Shown piece after piece: positions 34,334-45,433 of a stretch of 64,000 nucleotides of DNA. Numbering within the stretch: the first letter of the stretch is position 1; every line of letters begins with the position of its first letter. The notes under the pieces are model-generated. The model had not been told where the DNA came from and did not search any database. It saw only the letters and a list, made by a program, of their open reading frames with translations. This DNA is from Symsagittifera roscoffensis (taxonomy: Eukaryota; Xenacoelomorpha; Acoela; Convolutidae). The stretch spans positions 21,829,547-21,893,546 of the forward strand of contig NC_087067.1 of assembly GCF_963678635.1 (NCBI RefSeq), in the 5' to 3' direction. The translations under genes and the position numbers were made by a program.

Positions 34334-36185
34334 CACAACGGCAACAGATAGTTGGTTTTGTCTCATTAAATCCGACTTATGAGACTTATGAAAAAACTTG
34401 CTCTCTTCGAGTGTTTTCATCTACTAAAAAACTTGAGCGGGACAAATTGAATAAAATTGATCAGAAACAAAACTTCGACACAAAATTACTATTTTTTTTC
34501 AAACTAAAAAAATTGCTTGATAAAATTGATTACAATCAGAATACGGTTTTTTTCTAAATATTCTAACTCAAAAAAACAACCTCTGTCAGTTTTCATAAGT
34601 CAGCTTAGTTAATGAAAGAAATGGTGCCTTCTTGTAATAATCCTGGCTAGCTGCTTCGCAACTGATTACTTTCCAATTTTAAGCTAACAGAAGGTGAAAT
34701 TTGAGCTGAAAATAAAGCTACTTTAATTCCTGATTTCCTCCTTCCTGATTACCAAATTCCTTATGGAGTCTGAGACGGTATAGATTTTCAAGATTGAGTC
34801 TTGAGGCTATCAAAAAAATCAGAAATCACTGAAATTGCTTCACATATGCTGTAACCGTGCGCCGCTGTCACGACCAGCACAAGACTCGACAAGACTAAAA
34901 TTTAACAAGAATAAAAATCAGACCAATTTTGAACGAGACTGCTCCTAAAAAGGACGAAACGCTGATTGTTCCAAATGACCTAAAACTGACTGGTCTTAAT
35001 CAAAAGCATTAATTGCAAGAGAAAAACTGTTATTTACATATTGAGCTGATAAGTGCTAAAATTTGAGACGTATATTGAATTATTACAAATAATAAGTTTG
35101 CCCTAGTTATTTTAGATCAAGTTTGTAAAAAATTTGTCAAAAGTTGGAACAAAAACAAGGTTATGGATGGAATTGGCATGCTAGGCGTGCTGTGCCATAC
35201 TATTCTACTGTTGCCATCTGTCTTTGATTTTATTCAGTTGCCATCTGTCTTTGATTTTATTCAGTTGCCATCTAATTGGTTTTTAGTTGCACTGTGACTC
35301 AATAATTTGTTTTGCTTCGTTTTTAGTTTTTTTCAAGATTACATATGTTTACTTTCACTTTTATGCTAGCCAGCCAAATGGTTATTGAATAATTTCTGGC
35401 AGCCAATTGTTCTATAAGTCGAGTGTTCTCCAATTTGATTAAACCGCAACCAAATAGAGTTTTGACAGAAGCTTATTGGATGCAAAAACCTTAATGGAAT
35501 GGCTCATGTTTTGGTTTCCGATGCACAATTTGATGCGACAATTTATACCGTGATGCGACAATTTGTAAGAGGCGAAAATTCGTAACAGGTGACAATTCGT
35601 AACAAGCGCAATTCGTAACAGTAGATTAAGTGGCAAATATTGATTCACGCACAGTATTCCTTTCGTGCCGGATGTAAGCGCAGCGGGGCGAAGCTGAGCA
35701 AGCGTATTCTATTTGCCAATGCCGTGTTAATTGTTGATTGCCACTTGTCAATTGTCAATGCCAGTTGTCGATTGTTACGAACTGTCGACTGTTATGAATT
35801 GTCATCCTACCGCATTAGACGACAGCTGATAAGGCGAACAAGTTTTTGTTTAAAAAAAACATTTTGAGAGGCAAATTGGTTTAAAATGAATAAATTTTAA
35901 ATTATGAAAACTCAATTTTAGATAAATTGAACCTTGCATTAAAAATGAAAATTGGATCTAGTTTAATCAAAAATTTTGATTTGATGGACATTTTTAGCAG
36001 GTTTTTTAAATTTCACTAAATTTTTGTCTACGCGCTAACAGAAGGTTCAAAATAACCGTTTTTTATTTGACATTATAGCCAAATAAAGCTGGTTGCCTAG
36101 TTCAAAATTTTAAAAGTCTTTGTTTAACAAAATTAGTTTGTCAAGCAAATTGCTCACTTTGTCACCAAAATTAACGAATGTAAAA
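34334..36185 (+). repeat. Inverted duplication E, copy 1 (with insertion)
   Basis: Aligns block by block, in reverse, with 42785-44412. Examples: the outer edge caacggcaacagatagttgg; tcaagattgagtcttgaggc; gcgccgctg; gccatctaattgg; tggatgcaaaaa then ggaatggctcatg; atttgatggacatttttagcagg; and tctacgcgctaacagaa near 36025. It contains an element-A-like terminus (34931-34978). It also contains a local 27-bp direct repeat (about 35220-35275) and a foldback insertion at about 35525-35815 that copy 2 lacks. No open frame is conserved between the copies. A non-coding mobile element or segmental duplication. Confidence 0.8.
35525..35815. mobile_element. Foldback element with CAATTCGTAACAG phrase
   Basis: The left arm carries gcgacaattt.. 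and then gacaattcgtaacaRgt phrases (about 35523-35625). The right arm carries the inverse, cgattgttacgaactgtcga and ctgttatgaattgtcat (about 35750-35803). The GC-richer core (agcgcagcggggcgaagctg) lies between. Copy 2 of duplication E has an uninterrupted sequence (ttccgatgcattag) where this copy has left and right flanks ending in gatgca and gcattag, so this is a genuine later insertion. Confidence 0.75.
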
Positions 36186-36311
36186 CAAATGTTTTTACGT
36201 GTTTCTTTTTTTTATTCCACTAGCGTTTTTCTTATCGGAGTAGAATATGTTGAATCCATTTTGTGTTTAAGGAGATTTCCCACGCGCCATGTCAATACAA
36301 AATAATTTTTT

Positions 36312-36775
36312 TTGTTCCGGACGTTCGAAGAAAGTGACGGAATTTTTATGCTTGAGGCTGTTTTGTTTTGTTCAATCAACTTTGACTTTTTAATTAAACA
36401 ATTTTGACGGAAGTTTTTTATGGCAGTGGAGAAATAATTTTGCTTTGAGCTCAATTTTTAACTTCAAAAGTACAAAAACATCTGAAAATTTTATGGAGGC
36501 TTGAAAATCACTAATTTGGATAATTTGGAATAACTAACCCGCAAAATTAATGCACAAAATATCGGATTAACCCGCACAATAGGACAGAATATTTGTGCTC
36601 GGGGTGAGTTTTTCTCCAGAAAATTTTAGACTTTAACTAGCAATTGTTGAAATTTGTTCATTTTTTGTTTTGAGTTTCAGTTTTTTTTTCATCAATTATT
36701 TTATTTCAATTATTCCAAAGAAATTAAACCATTCAGAGTTTCTTGCTGATAAGAGCAGTCTTGTTATAACTTGCG
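36312..36775 (+). mobile_element. Element A copy, rearranged
   Basis: Starts ttgttccggacgttcgaaga and ends ctgataagagcagtcttgtt. A second copy of the gtgctcggggtgag block appears at about 36592, showing an internal duplication or two overlapping fragments. Confidence 0.6.
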
Positions 36776-38020
36776 CTAAAAAAAGAGGCCCTAAAACCTT
36801 CATCTTGCATAGCGTGAGTGTGAAAAGTCAGAGAAAGTAAAAAATAATCTAAAACTTTTTAAGAGGTGATATACGAGCAGTTTTGTTTCACCTTTAGTTG
36901 CACCTATTTCTTTAATACCAATCTGTACTTTTAATTTTAAGAAAATTTCTAAGATGTTGGGACGTTATGCTTTAGATGGTTGTCCTCGACTTTTAAAGAG
37001 AACCCAAAATAGCTTGACAATTTAGAAAATATCAGTTTAATCTGGTGAAAAGAGAGATATATTTTTTTTGTTTGTCCAGCTGTTATTTTGTTTTTAATTT
37101 ACGGTTTCTACAAAATAAAGGAGTCGTAAATCAAGATATTTTCCTTCTCTTGAAAATAGCTCGGCAACGTATATTTTTTTCCGATAACTTGGTAATTTTA
37201 AGTGTCTGGGTACCAATGGTTATCTTTTGTTTTGCTTTTCTATTAGCAAATGAGTAGTTAACACATATTTAAATTTCACTTTCCCAAAAAGAAGGAATTA
37301 GTGGGTGATTATCGATAGTTTTCTCTGCCAAAACTAGCTCAGCAAAAAAATAAGAGGAAATTTTTCCGTTTCTTGCTCTGATTTTTTTGTACACTAACAA
37401 CTATTTTACAGAGTAATAAATGATTTAGAAAGGTGATGTTAAAATCAAATATTTTTTCCCTTGCCTTATGCAGTCACAAGCCAATTGTTTCACATGGGAG
37501 CATTTTTTAAGAGAATTTCACGTAAATAGTTTTTCACGCAGAGAAGTTTACGTAGACAATTGGACTGCGTGAAAAAAATTTGGAGACCTAGAAAAGATTT
37601 TATTTTTATTATATTCTGATTTTTATTTTATTCTGATGAGATAACAAAAATTGCTTTAATTTTATTTCATTACAGTTTGCCTTTATTTTCCTAAACCCTT
37701 TCAATTCTTAACTACATTCACATTGAGTGTAGTTTTTGGAAAACTCGTGAAAGATCATGTTAATCAAATCAATTGCCCTTCTTAATGATTTCTCTACTTG
37801 ACAAAAACCTCCTTTTTTCAGTCAAGTACCATATTTTGTTGTCAGAATAACTGTTTTGAAACTGAAGTCAATGTGTGATATTAATAAAAAAGACAGCTCC
37901 TACTATGGTGACTCCCTGATTTTTCCAACTACCCCTTAATTTAATAGAATTGCGTTCGCATAATATATCCCCGAACGCTTTTAAAAAAGCAATTGTGTAG
38001 CATATTGTTTAGGGCAACTA
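36776..38020. other. Intronic AT-rich sequence, nothing recognised
   Basis: No exon or repeat recognised. A plus-strand open frame (37045-37257) is hydrophobic but has no splice context or receptor-like motif. Confidence 0.45.
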
Positions 38021-38311
38021 GCATGCCTCAATTCGAAAGGGATTAATTTTAAGGTCGTATTGAATTATGCGTTAATGCACAAAATATACCGCTCGTTAAT
38101 TATCCAAAATTAGTCAAACTGGCAATATTCAAGCCATTATAACTTTGTGAAGATATATCAAAAGTAAAACCTTTATTTTTTTTAAAAAAAGTTTGAGTTC
38201 AAGACATCAAGAGCTATGTCAACCGCAAATTCAAAAGTTGAAATGTGTCTGTAAAAAGAAGCAACTTCGAGCGAGAACTATCCTTCGCTTTCTCCTAAAG
38301 TTGGAACAAAA
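38021..38311 (-). mobile_element. Element A, partial
   Basis: Runs from the gcatgcctcaattc block through acaaaatataccgctcgtta to agttggaacaaaaac. The outer terminus with its hairpin is absent. Confidence 0.55.
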
Positions 38312-39865
38312 ACAATATTTTTCAAAACCAATAGGGCTAGGAAAAAGATTATTTAGGGAGGTTGCCAATTGAACCACATATGATAGAAAAAATGGCGTAA
38401 ATTTGCTGCAGAATTTCAATTTACCCAATCTAAGATAGTACTGATGATTGTTTAGGACTCAAAGAAAAGTGGTTTTAGATCTTCAGTGATTTAAATAGTT
38501 TATCATGCATAAAAAATTGGGAGAATACAGGGCATATCTTTTTTGTCAAAAAAGTTTTACTTTTTTCTGCAGAAGTTATTCTGGCTGAATCAAAAAAGCA
38601 AATCTTATTTTTACCAAATTTTATAAACTAAAGCAACGCAAAAACCAGCAATTCAAGCTTTTTACATTTTAAATAAACAATTATACCAGATTTAAAAACT
38701 AGAAAAAATGAATATATCATTTCTGTTAAGCAGAACTGAATGATAAGCGTTTCTAGCGGCCAAAAAGTTTCTGTGTTTGAGAAAAAAAAACGTTTTTGAT
38801 TGTTAGGAAACAAATTATGCAAAGTTGGTTTTTGTTTTCTACCCAGTCCAGCACAGCTATATTTCTTACCTCAGCAAAAATTATGCTGGATGTTTTGCAA
38901 GAACGTCAGAACTTTTTTTCTTTTTTCTAGGTGGTACAAGTTGCTTAGATTTGTCGAACTAGATACAAAACTCACCACTCTAATTTCATTTTAGTTATAA
39001 CGCTCTGCATAGCTCCTAAGATTAGCTGAAAAGGAGAGACTTCATATGAAAGTAACTGCGGGATAATTTTTACTTGAGCTACGAACATATTTTTGATAGA
39101 TCCTTAGTATTATCTGACAACCCTTCATGGAAAAAAAACGAGCTATGGCGTTAGATGCTTATTTTTTATTCTAGAAGAAATTTCAAATTTCTTTGTCGGC
39201 TTCAAACCGATAAGAATCAAAAAATTTATTTTGACTGAAAATTTTTGTTATTTGCAGTTTTTTGGGAGCAATTTGAAAAAAAAATAATAAAATGTTCGCG
39301 AAAAAAAATTTACAAAAAATTGAGTAACAATTTTTTTGCCAAAAAACCTATTTCTTATTAACTACATTCTGAAGATCCCACGCATTTTTCCGAGAGCCAA
39401 ACCAAAAATTAAAGCAAAACAAAAAAAACGAAATCTTGAAAGTTTTTTGTTAAGCTCGTGAAATAATTGCCTATTATACAGTTTAACTACATAACTCCTA
39501 AAAATAAAGTCCTACAACAATCATACAGTGATATGATTGTATGATAAGATAATTATTTATGACAAAAAGTTTTTGAGAAATTGTATTTACTTTTTGTCTC
39601 AATGATTTTAATAAGCAATATAATATGTTGATTTGATTTGTCTGCCAAACGTTGCCAAAATTTGATTGCCAAAATTTTTCAAGAATGTCATTCTATTCAT
39701 GTCTTCATTTTTTGTGGCCAGTGGTTTTTTTGCGGCATTAGGGCATCAATCCGAAGAGTCAAAAAGGCGAAAAACACATAAATGTTGCTTCAAGAAAAAT
39801 TGAGAGTTTGGCGTTTTGAAAGCGGGATATCAAAAAAATGGTCGTTTTTCATTCGATGTTTAGAG
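38312..39865. other. Intronic AT-rich sequence, nothing recognised
   Basis: No exon or repeat recognised, apart from a small tcatacagtgatatgattgt, then atgataag palindrome near 39520-39545 related to the phrase at 14405-14590. Confidence 0.45.
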
Positions 39866-40000
39866 GTCGCCCATCGGCAAGCTTCAATCACGTCGCGGCT
39901 TTGCGGCGATAACCAGTTCAAAAATTCGTACAGTCCCCCGCCCTCTTGTTAGAAAGCTCGCGAAGTGTTGACGCGATTGCTGTAGTCACTGTTATTTTGC
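39866..40000 (+). repeat. Shared foldback core, + orientation
   Basis: Matches the core of the element at 47043-47437 (cggctttgcggcgataacca, attcgtacagt, ctcttgttagaaagctcg, gattgctgtagtcactgtta). An inverted copy lies at 40186-40282 inside the neighbouring foldback element. Distinctly GC-richer than its surroundings. Confidence 0.6.
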
Positions 40001-40051
40001 AATTATTTTACATAAATATGATTTTGAGATACAATTATGGTACCTTATTCT

Positions 40052-40386
40052 CGTGTCTGTACAAAGCAGTCCCATACAAAACAGTCCGATACAAAACAAT
40101 CCGAAAAATAGACCCAATTAATAATTGCTTTAACAAGCCGGCAGGCCGAGAATTGTCCTTTGTTCAACAAGCATAATGAACAAAATAGTGACCGCCGCAG
40201 TCGCGCCAACGTGTTGCGAGCTTGCCAACAGAGGGTAGGACTTAATACGAAATTTAGAGCTAGTTACCCCACCGGCGACTTTAAACCGGACTGTTTGTAT
40301 TGGACTGTTTTTTTTTCCTCCATTACATAATTTTTGGGACTATTTTGTGTTGGACTGTTTTGTATGGGACTGTTTTGTATATGCAC
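40052..40386. mobile_element. Foldback element with ACAAAACAGTCC phrase
   Basis: The left end has three direct 15-bp phrases of the type atacaaaacagtccg (40055-40104). The right end has their inverses (ggactgttttgtat) at about 40287-40380. The outermost ends gtgtctgtacaaagcagtcc and its counterpart (inverse of gtgcatatacaaaacagtcc) align. The 9-bp flanks ccttattct (40043-40051) and ccttatttt (40387-40395) fit a target duplication with one change. The core at 40186-40282 is shared, inverted, with 39866-40000 and with 47166-47335. No coding capacity. Confidence 0.8.
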
Positions 40387-40528
40387 CCTTATTTTGATGT
40401 CATTTTGGCGTCAAGATATGGCAGTTTGATAACCATCCGCGCAAGCTAATTGCTTAAAACTTTACAAATGTTTCGTGTGAGCTCCAATAATAGCATTTCA
40501 AAGACTATCACTTAAAACTCGGTGTTTT

Positions 40529-40706
40529 TGTTCCGACTTTCGAAGACAGGGGGTCAATGTTTACACAATTATGTTCGTTCGGTGTCGTACTCTTTAATCC
40601 CACTATATTCAACCCCCAATGTTTACACCCCCTACTTTATAACCTCGTAACAAGATAACCCCACAACAATTTAACCCCCTCTTAATGACAATAATTTGTT
40701 TCAAGT
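40529..40706. mobile_element. One end of a phrase-ended element (AACCCC phrase) abutting an element A stub
   Basis: 40529-40547 is the first 19 bp of element A (ttgttccgactttcgaag). It is cut off by gggggtcaatgtttacac, followed by repeats of the kind caacccccaatgtttacacc, cctactttataacc, gataaccccacaac, aatttaaccccc. This is the organisation of the phrase arrays elsewhere, but no inverted partner was found. A FLYWCH-coding remnant lies 280 bp downstream. Confidence 0.5.
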
Positions 40707-40983
40707 TAACTCCTTTTATTAAGTCCTTTTACACTCATAGTCGTATTCCAATAAGGTGTACAAATTGAGGCCAGAGAAGCCATTCTTAATTCTTTTCATG
40801 CATTTGTCGCTCAAAATCAATTGCCTTTCGATTAGCTTAAGAAATAATCCCTCATTCACGCGTTTAAAACAGAGATAATCTACATGGTGCTAATTGAAGG
40901 CAACAAAAGACGTTTGTGAGTTTTGTTTAAAAAATCTTACTACCTATTTCTTTAACTATTGTTATACTACTCTATCAGATATA

Positions 40984-41142
40984 ATGTTTGACGCGTCTTT
41001 CCGTTTTACTTTATCTTCGAAAAACAAACAAATGCTAGTGGTATCAGGCCACGAGTATTACCTTAAAGGCAAAAACAAGACAACCACAAATTGGAACTGC
41101 TCGAAATACCAAACTCATAAATGCCGCGCAAGAACAAAGTTT
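40984..41142 (+). pseudogene. FLYWCH-type zinc-finger remnant
   Basis: An open frame with the FLYWCH pattern: F..L at about 41005, QMLVVSGHEYY, then W-x-C (NWNC), then C-R-A-R seven residues later. The usual closing H-x-H about 20 residues further on is missing, so the domain is truncated or continues in an exon I cannot find. A T/C-rich tract ending in CAG precedes it (40976-40978). Known for the family: FLYWCH fingers occur in transcriptional regulators such as Mod(mdg4)-type proteins and next to the transposase in animal Mutator-like elements. It lies in the receptor intron, same strand, 35 bp before exon 2, and next to phrase-ended elements with 9-bp duplications. A decayed Mutator-like transposase gene is the favoured reading; a host FLYWCH gene fragment is possible. 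Confidence 0.6.
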
Positions 41143-41177
41143 ATGTTGACCTTTAGTCACTTTTTTTTAAATTTTAG

Positions 41178-41535
41178 ATGTTGGTGGATGGCTTAATCGT
41201 ATGTCCAGTCAATCTTCTATGTCTCATCTGTCGCTTTCATTACCCCATTTGGGAACAATTCGGATTCCATCAATCTTACGACAACAACTCCGACAATAAC
41301 GGGTCCGACAGCAACAATACCAACAACACCTATAACATCAACTCGGCTGACATTTTTAGATCGGACAAAGCGGGTTGTTATTTGACAGCTGTGTATAACG
41401 GAGCTAATATAACTACCACTTCGCCTGTTTTGCTCTTTCTCTGTGTCGAGAGAGCTTTGCTGATTCTGTGTCCGATTGATGGGAAGATAATGGTGAAACG
41501 GTTCCGAATGAGACTCTTCGTCACTGTTAACATCG
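41178..41535 (+). CDS. Class A G-protein-coupled receptor, internal exon (TM2, long ECL1, TM3, start of TM4)
   Basis: 358 nt: 119 codons plus one base (phase 1 exit) between a T-rich acceptor (ATTTTAG) and a donor GTTAGT. Numbering follows the spliced protein. TM2 is completed by residues 79-98, with D82 as D2.50 in LVDGLIV. Residues 99-144 are an unusually long, Asn/Ser-rich first extracellular loop with four N-glycosylation sequons. C145 is C3.25. TM3 is 146-168, and E169-R170-A171 replaces the D/E-R-Y motif. The proline at ALLILCP is the usual ICL2 proline. The basic ICL2 continues to 190, and TM4 starts at about 190. C3.25 to R3.50 is 25 residues, as in rhodopsin. The first loop is about 36 residues longer than rhodopsin's. 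Ligand class unknown; TM4-TM7 are not in this exon. The reverse-strand open frame of 128 codons here is a shadow. Confidence 0.85.
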
Positions 41536-42041
41536 GTTAGTAGAAATTTCGCTATTAAGTCAAAACCTGAAATGAAATTTTCATTGGGCTGATCACACAT
41601 CAAAAACTGGGCAATCAGAACTAAGTTGTATGCTAGGTATGGAAAACTTTTTCTTACACGCGTAATTTGACGGGCATTTCGAGTTTAAATAAAAACATTG
41701 CTACCGGTCTGATAAAAAAGATTTAAAAGAGTAGACAACAATACCCATTTGCTTCTTATTTTTTCCTGATTGAAATGAGTTGAAATCGAATAAAAAATTA
41801 TCGAATTTAATCGAATGCAATATTCCATATCGAGAAAGGCGTTGAACCCACAAGGTCATGTCTGAAAATGGTGCCGACAGGCCAGCCTCTTCTTAATTTT
41901 TCACATGAATTTATGCACGATTCAATAGCGTACGATGATCAAGTCAAAATTGTTTTGTGACTATTTTTGGAACATGCACACGACCTTTTTGCGAGCACTT
42001 ATTTGCAAACACGATTTCTCTTTCTTAATCAACTTCCAAAT

Positions 42042-42459
42042 AGACATGGCTGCTCGTATCAGGGCGAAAACTTGAACGCACCGTTTGCGTTTTGAGTTCT
42101 ATGGAGTAGTGTTTGCTGTAAAAAAGTTAATAAAACTTTCAAAGAAGAAAAATTTTAAAAAATCCCGCATACGCATGTTATGTGCAAATACATACTTTGC
42201 CTGTAGCAAAGTATTTCAATTTGGAATGAGTTCTAGGAGAGATTAAACATCCGCTCACGCGATAATAGGGCGAAATCAATCGGGCGTGAATTATCTCAAA
42301 TGGGCCAATTTTGCAATCTTTGAACATCCTTAACTTACTAAAAATGATCACAGATAAAATATCTTTTCACATCTAAGCTGAAGACAAATATACCTTTCAG
42401 CAGATGCAAAAAAGAGCGTCAACAAATATTCTGTTACTTTCTTCAAAAAGACGGAACAA
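42042..42459 (-). mobile_element. Element A copy, internally shortened
   Basis: Opens with catggctgctcgtatcaggg, then tatggagtagtg, the cactcacgcg / gggcgaaatcaatcgg middle block, and ends ctttcttcaaaaagacggaa. The terminal palindrome has decayed. Confidence 0.65.
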
Positions 42460-42784
42460 AAACGCTAAATTCTTTCTGTATTGACATTTCGCGTGAGAAA
42501 GCATTTTAAAAACCAAAATAAGTTAAAAAAATTTTTTCCGATAAATACCAAATTTTGTTTAGTTTGAATAAAAAGAATTTATATTTTTTCAGATTTTCAG
42601 AGGTTTTAAGCAACGCCTTAACCAAAGTTCATCAACTTATTTTGATTTTTGATTAGCGCATGAAAAACTAGCGCATATCGCAAATGTAATACATCTCGAC
42701 TCAAAAAGTTTAATTTACTAATTCTTAAGTAAGAGACCTTTTTTCAAAAACATATCAAATTTTGTAAAAATTGCAAATAAAGAT

Positions 42785-44412
42785 TCCTAAATTTTACATT
42801 CGTTAGTTTTTGTGACAATATTGCTTGACGAGATAATTTTAATGATCGAAGACTTTTAAAGTTTTGGGCTTGGCAACCAGTTTTGTTTGGCTATATGGTG
42901 AGCTAAAAACGATTCTGTTAGCGCGTAGATGGAAATTTAATGAAATAGAAAAAAATCTGCCAAAAAATCCATCAAATCAAGTTCTTGAGATTGTTGGTTA
43001 ATCTAGATCAGTTCAAAAAACATTTCAAAGTAAATTTCAAGTTATCTAGAATTGAGTTTACATAATTTAAAAGTTATTTGAATAAAACCGTTTTGCGTCC
43101 AAAATTTTTTTCTTTTTATACCCAAAAAAAACGTTGTTCGTCTTATCAAACGTCGACTAATGCATCGGAAATCAAATTAAAAGCCTTTTTGCAGAGATTT
43201 TTCTTTTCAACAAGCTTCTGTCAAAGCTCAATTTTGTTGGGGAAACTAAAGTATGAGCCATTCGGTAGAAGTGTTTGCATCCAATGAGCTTAAATTTAGC
43301 TCAATTTTATCGCGGTACAACCAGTTTGTAGAACACACTCGGCTACCATAAGAACTGGATGGCAGAGTTTTTTCAATTTAATTGTTTAATTTGCTAGCAC
43401 ATAATAAAAAAAAGATCTTTAATCTTAGAAAAAATTTCAAAAGCGAAGCGAAACAAATCTTTGGTTCATAGTGCAATTAATAGCCAATTGGATGGTAACT
43501 GATTTAATATAAAACACAGATGGCAACTGTTCAAGGGTATGGCACAGCAAGCCTATTTTGCACATCCTATCTAAAAACTTGTTTATGTTTCAATTTGTGA
43601 CAAAAACTAGCCATGGTTAACCGAAATTAATCAAAACCAATTTTAAGGGCAGTTGGAACACTTAGCAATTGGTCCTTTTTAGGAGCAGTCTTGCTTCATT
43701 GCACGATCAAGCTTTATCACTGAAATTTCATTTTGATTTTAAAAAATTTCCAGTTTATCGAAGTCTCCAAATCAATTACAACTATTGGAGATCAATTATA
43801 GGGCGTTTCCTAGTTACGCGAGCAGCGGCGCACAAATACAGTTTATATGAATCAGTTTCAGTGATTTCTGATTTTTTTACTGACTCAAGACTCAATCTTG
43901 AAAACCAATAACGTCTCAGACTCCACCAGGAATTCGGGTATCAGGAATTAGGAAACCAGGAATTAAAATAGCTGGTTTTTCAGCTCAAATTTCATACTCT
44001 TCTAGCTTAAAATTGGAAAAAGTAATCAGTTACGAAGCAGCTAGCAAGGATTATTATACGAACGGCGCCCTTTTAGTCATTATTTGAGCTGATTTATGAA
44101 CGCTGACGGAGGTTGTTTTTTTGAATCGAAATTTAGGAAAAATTAGTTTTGATCTCAGTGCCCAAAAGTTTTTCAAAAAAAATGGTTCTATCGGGATTTT
44201 CAATTTGATATTCATAGTTTTTCTGAATTTAATCTGTTTCTTATTTTCAGATAAATAAGTATTTTTTTCGAACTTTTCATTTCTATTCAATTAATTTCAA
44301 TTTGTCTTGTTACCCAACTTTTTTTTTAGAAAAAAAACTCGAAAAGAGCCAGTACTTTCATGACTCATAAGTTGGAGTTGATGAGAAAAAACCAACCATC
44401 TGTTGCCGTTTA
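42785..44412 (-). repeat. Inverted duplication E, copy 2
   Basis: Reverse-complement partner of 34334-36185. Landmarks: acattcgttagtttttgtga at 42797, gttagcgcgtagatgg, attcggtagaagtgtttgca, ccaattggatgg, an element-A-like terminus (taggagcagtcttgcttc at 43680), cagcggcgcac, gactcaagactcaatcttga, gacggaggttg, and ccatctgttgccgttta at 44396. It lacks the foldback insertion of copy 1. About 70-80% alike by eye with many small indels, so not recent. Confidence 0.8.
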
Positions 44413-44599
44413 TACATTTTGGTTTATTTGAATGATTTAAATCAGAATGTTAAACGGGTCTGTTTCGCTAAATATGCAAAGTTGTATTTTTAAATACGCA
44501 ATCTAACCAAGAAAACGCCTGGTGGTTAGTGATACCAATCGCTTTCAACGTCAAGCCACTGGGAGATTGTATCATTTCACTTTAACGTAACTTTTAACC

Positions 44600-44735
44600 A
44601 AGACCAGTTTCAGGGCAGTTGGAACAATTAGAAATTGGTCATTTTTAGGAGCAGTCTTGCTTCATTACACGACAAACTTTATCACTGAAGTTTCATTTTG
44701 ATTTTACAAAATTTCTAGTTTATCAGTTTTTTTCA
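44600..44735 (-). repeat. Partial third copy of duplication E
   Basis: agaccagtttcagggcagtt, aattggtcatttttaggagc, agtcttgcttcattacacga and tgaagtttcattttgatttt repeat 43632-43760 in the same orientation. Similarity stops after tagtttatcag. Confidence 0.7.
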
Positions 44736-44889
44736 AAAACTATTGGATGTTCGTTACAGGTTGTTAGGAAAAATCAGGGCTTTCTCATTACATGCAAGCA
44801 ATCTCATTCAATAAAGACTGCTTTTTATACTTCTCAACACACTTTCCTACAAATTAACTGAAGTATTTTTTTTAGATTTCAGAATTTTT

Positions 44890-44925
44890 CTGACTGCCTG
44901 TATTGGACTGTATTTTATATGCACC
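44890..44925. mobile_element. End fragment of an ACAAAACAGTCC-phrase foldback
   Basis: tgtattggactgtattttat followed by ATGCACC matches the right end of 40052-40386. Only the terminal 35 bp are present, joined to element A at 44931. Confidence 0.55.
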
Positions 44926-44930
44926 AAAAG

Positions 44931-45236
44931 CATGTCTCAATCTAATTTGGAAAAGATTTAAATACAATTTAATGCTCCGCTTAGGCGGACAAAAATTAAC
45001 GCAAGCTAATTGTCCCAAATTGGCCAAACTGGCAATCTTTAAACCCCCATAACTTAACAAAATTTAATCACTAGTGAAATATCTTTTTAAATTTCAGCTC
45101 AGGACAACAATTAGTTTTCGAATGATGAAAGGTTACTCTGTCAAAAACTGCTAGCTAAAAAATGGAAGTTTGTCTGGTAAAAAAAAAATTACAGGAGCAC
45201 AAATGTTCCGTTAGTTTCATCGAAAGTAGTCCGGTC
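44931..45236 (-). mobile_element. Element A, partial
   Basis: From the catgtctcaatctaatttgg block through gctccgcttaggcgga and ttgtcccaaattggccaaac to gcacaaatgttccgttag and tcatcgaaagtagtccgg. Confidence 0.65.
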
Positions 45237-45433
45237 AATTACAATTGTAATTCAAACAGCGAAAGTTTAACTTTCAGCACAAAAAAAATTCAAAAAGTTG
45301 AACTTTCGGTGAAAGTCTGAACAATGAAGTTTTGAACAATTGAACAAGATTTGAATGATTTATATATACTTTTTAACTACTTTGAATCATTTCGAAAACT
45401 TGTAACATTTCCACAGTTTTTCTGAGATCACTT

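Larger units (their letters stand above)
6932..41177 (+). other. Receptor intron 1, about 34.2 kb, phase 0
   Basis: Inferred by pairing the donor at 6932 (GTAAGA) with the acceptor at 41176-41177 (T-rich tract then ATTTTAG). Both flanking codons are intact, and the joined protein reads as an uninterrupted TM2 with D2.50 at the expected place. The intron is filled with repeats listed separately. No alternative exon encoding TM2-TM3 was noticed in between. Confidence 0.7.

Noticed and set aside
41217-41603. Minus-strand frame of 128 codons
   Set aside because: It is the antisense shadow of receptor exon 2, whose sense strand has splice sites and conserved receptor spacing.
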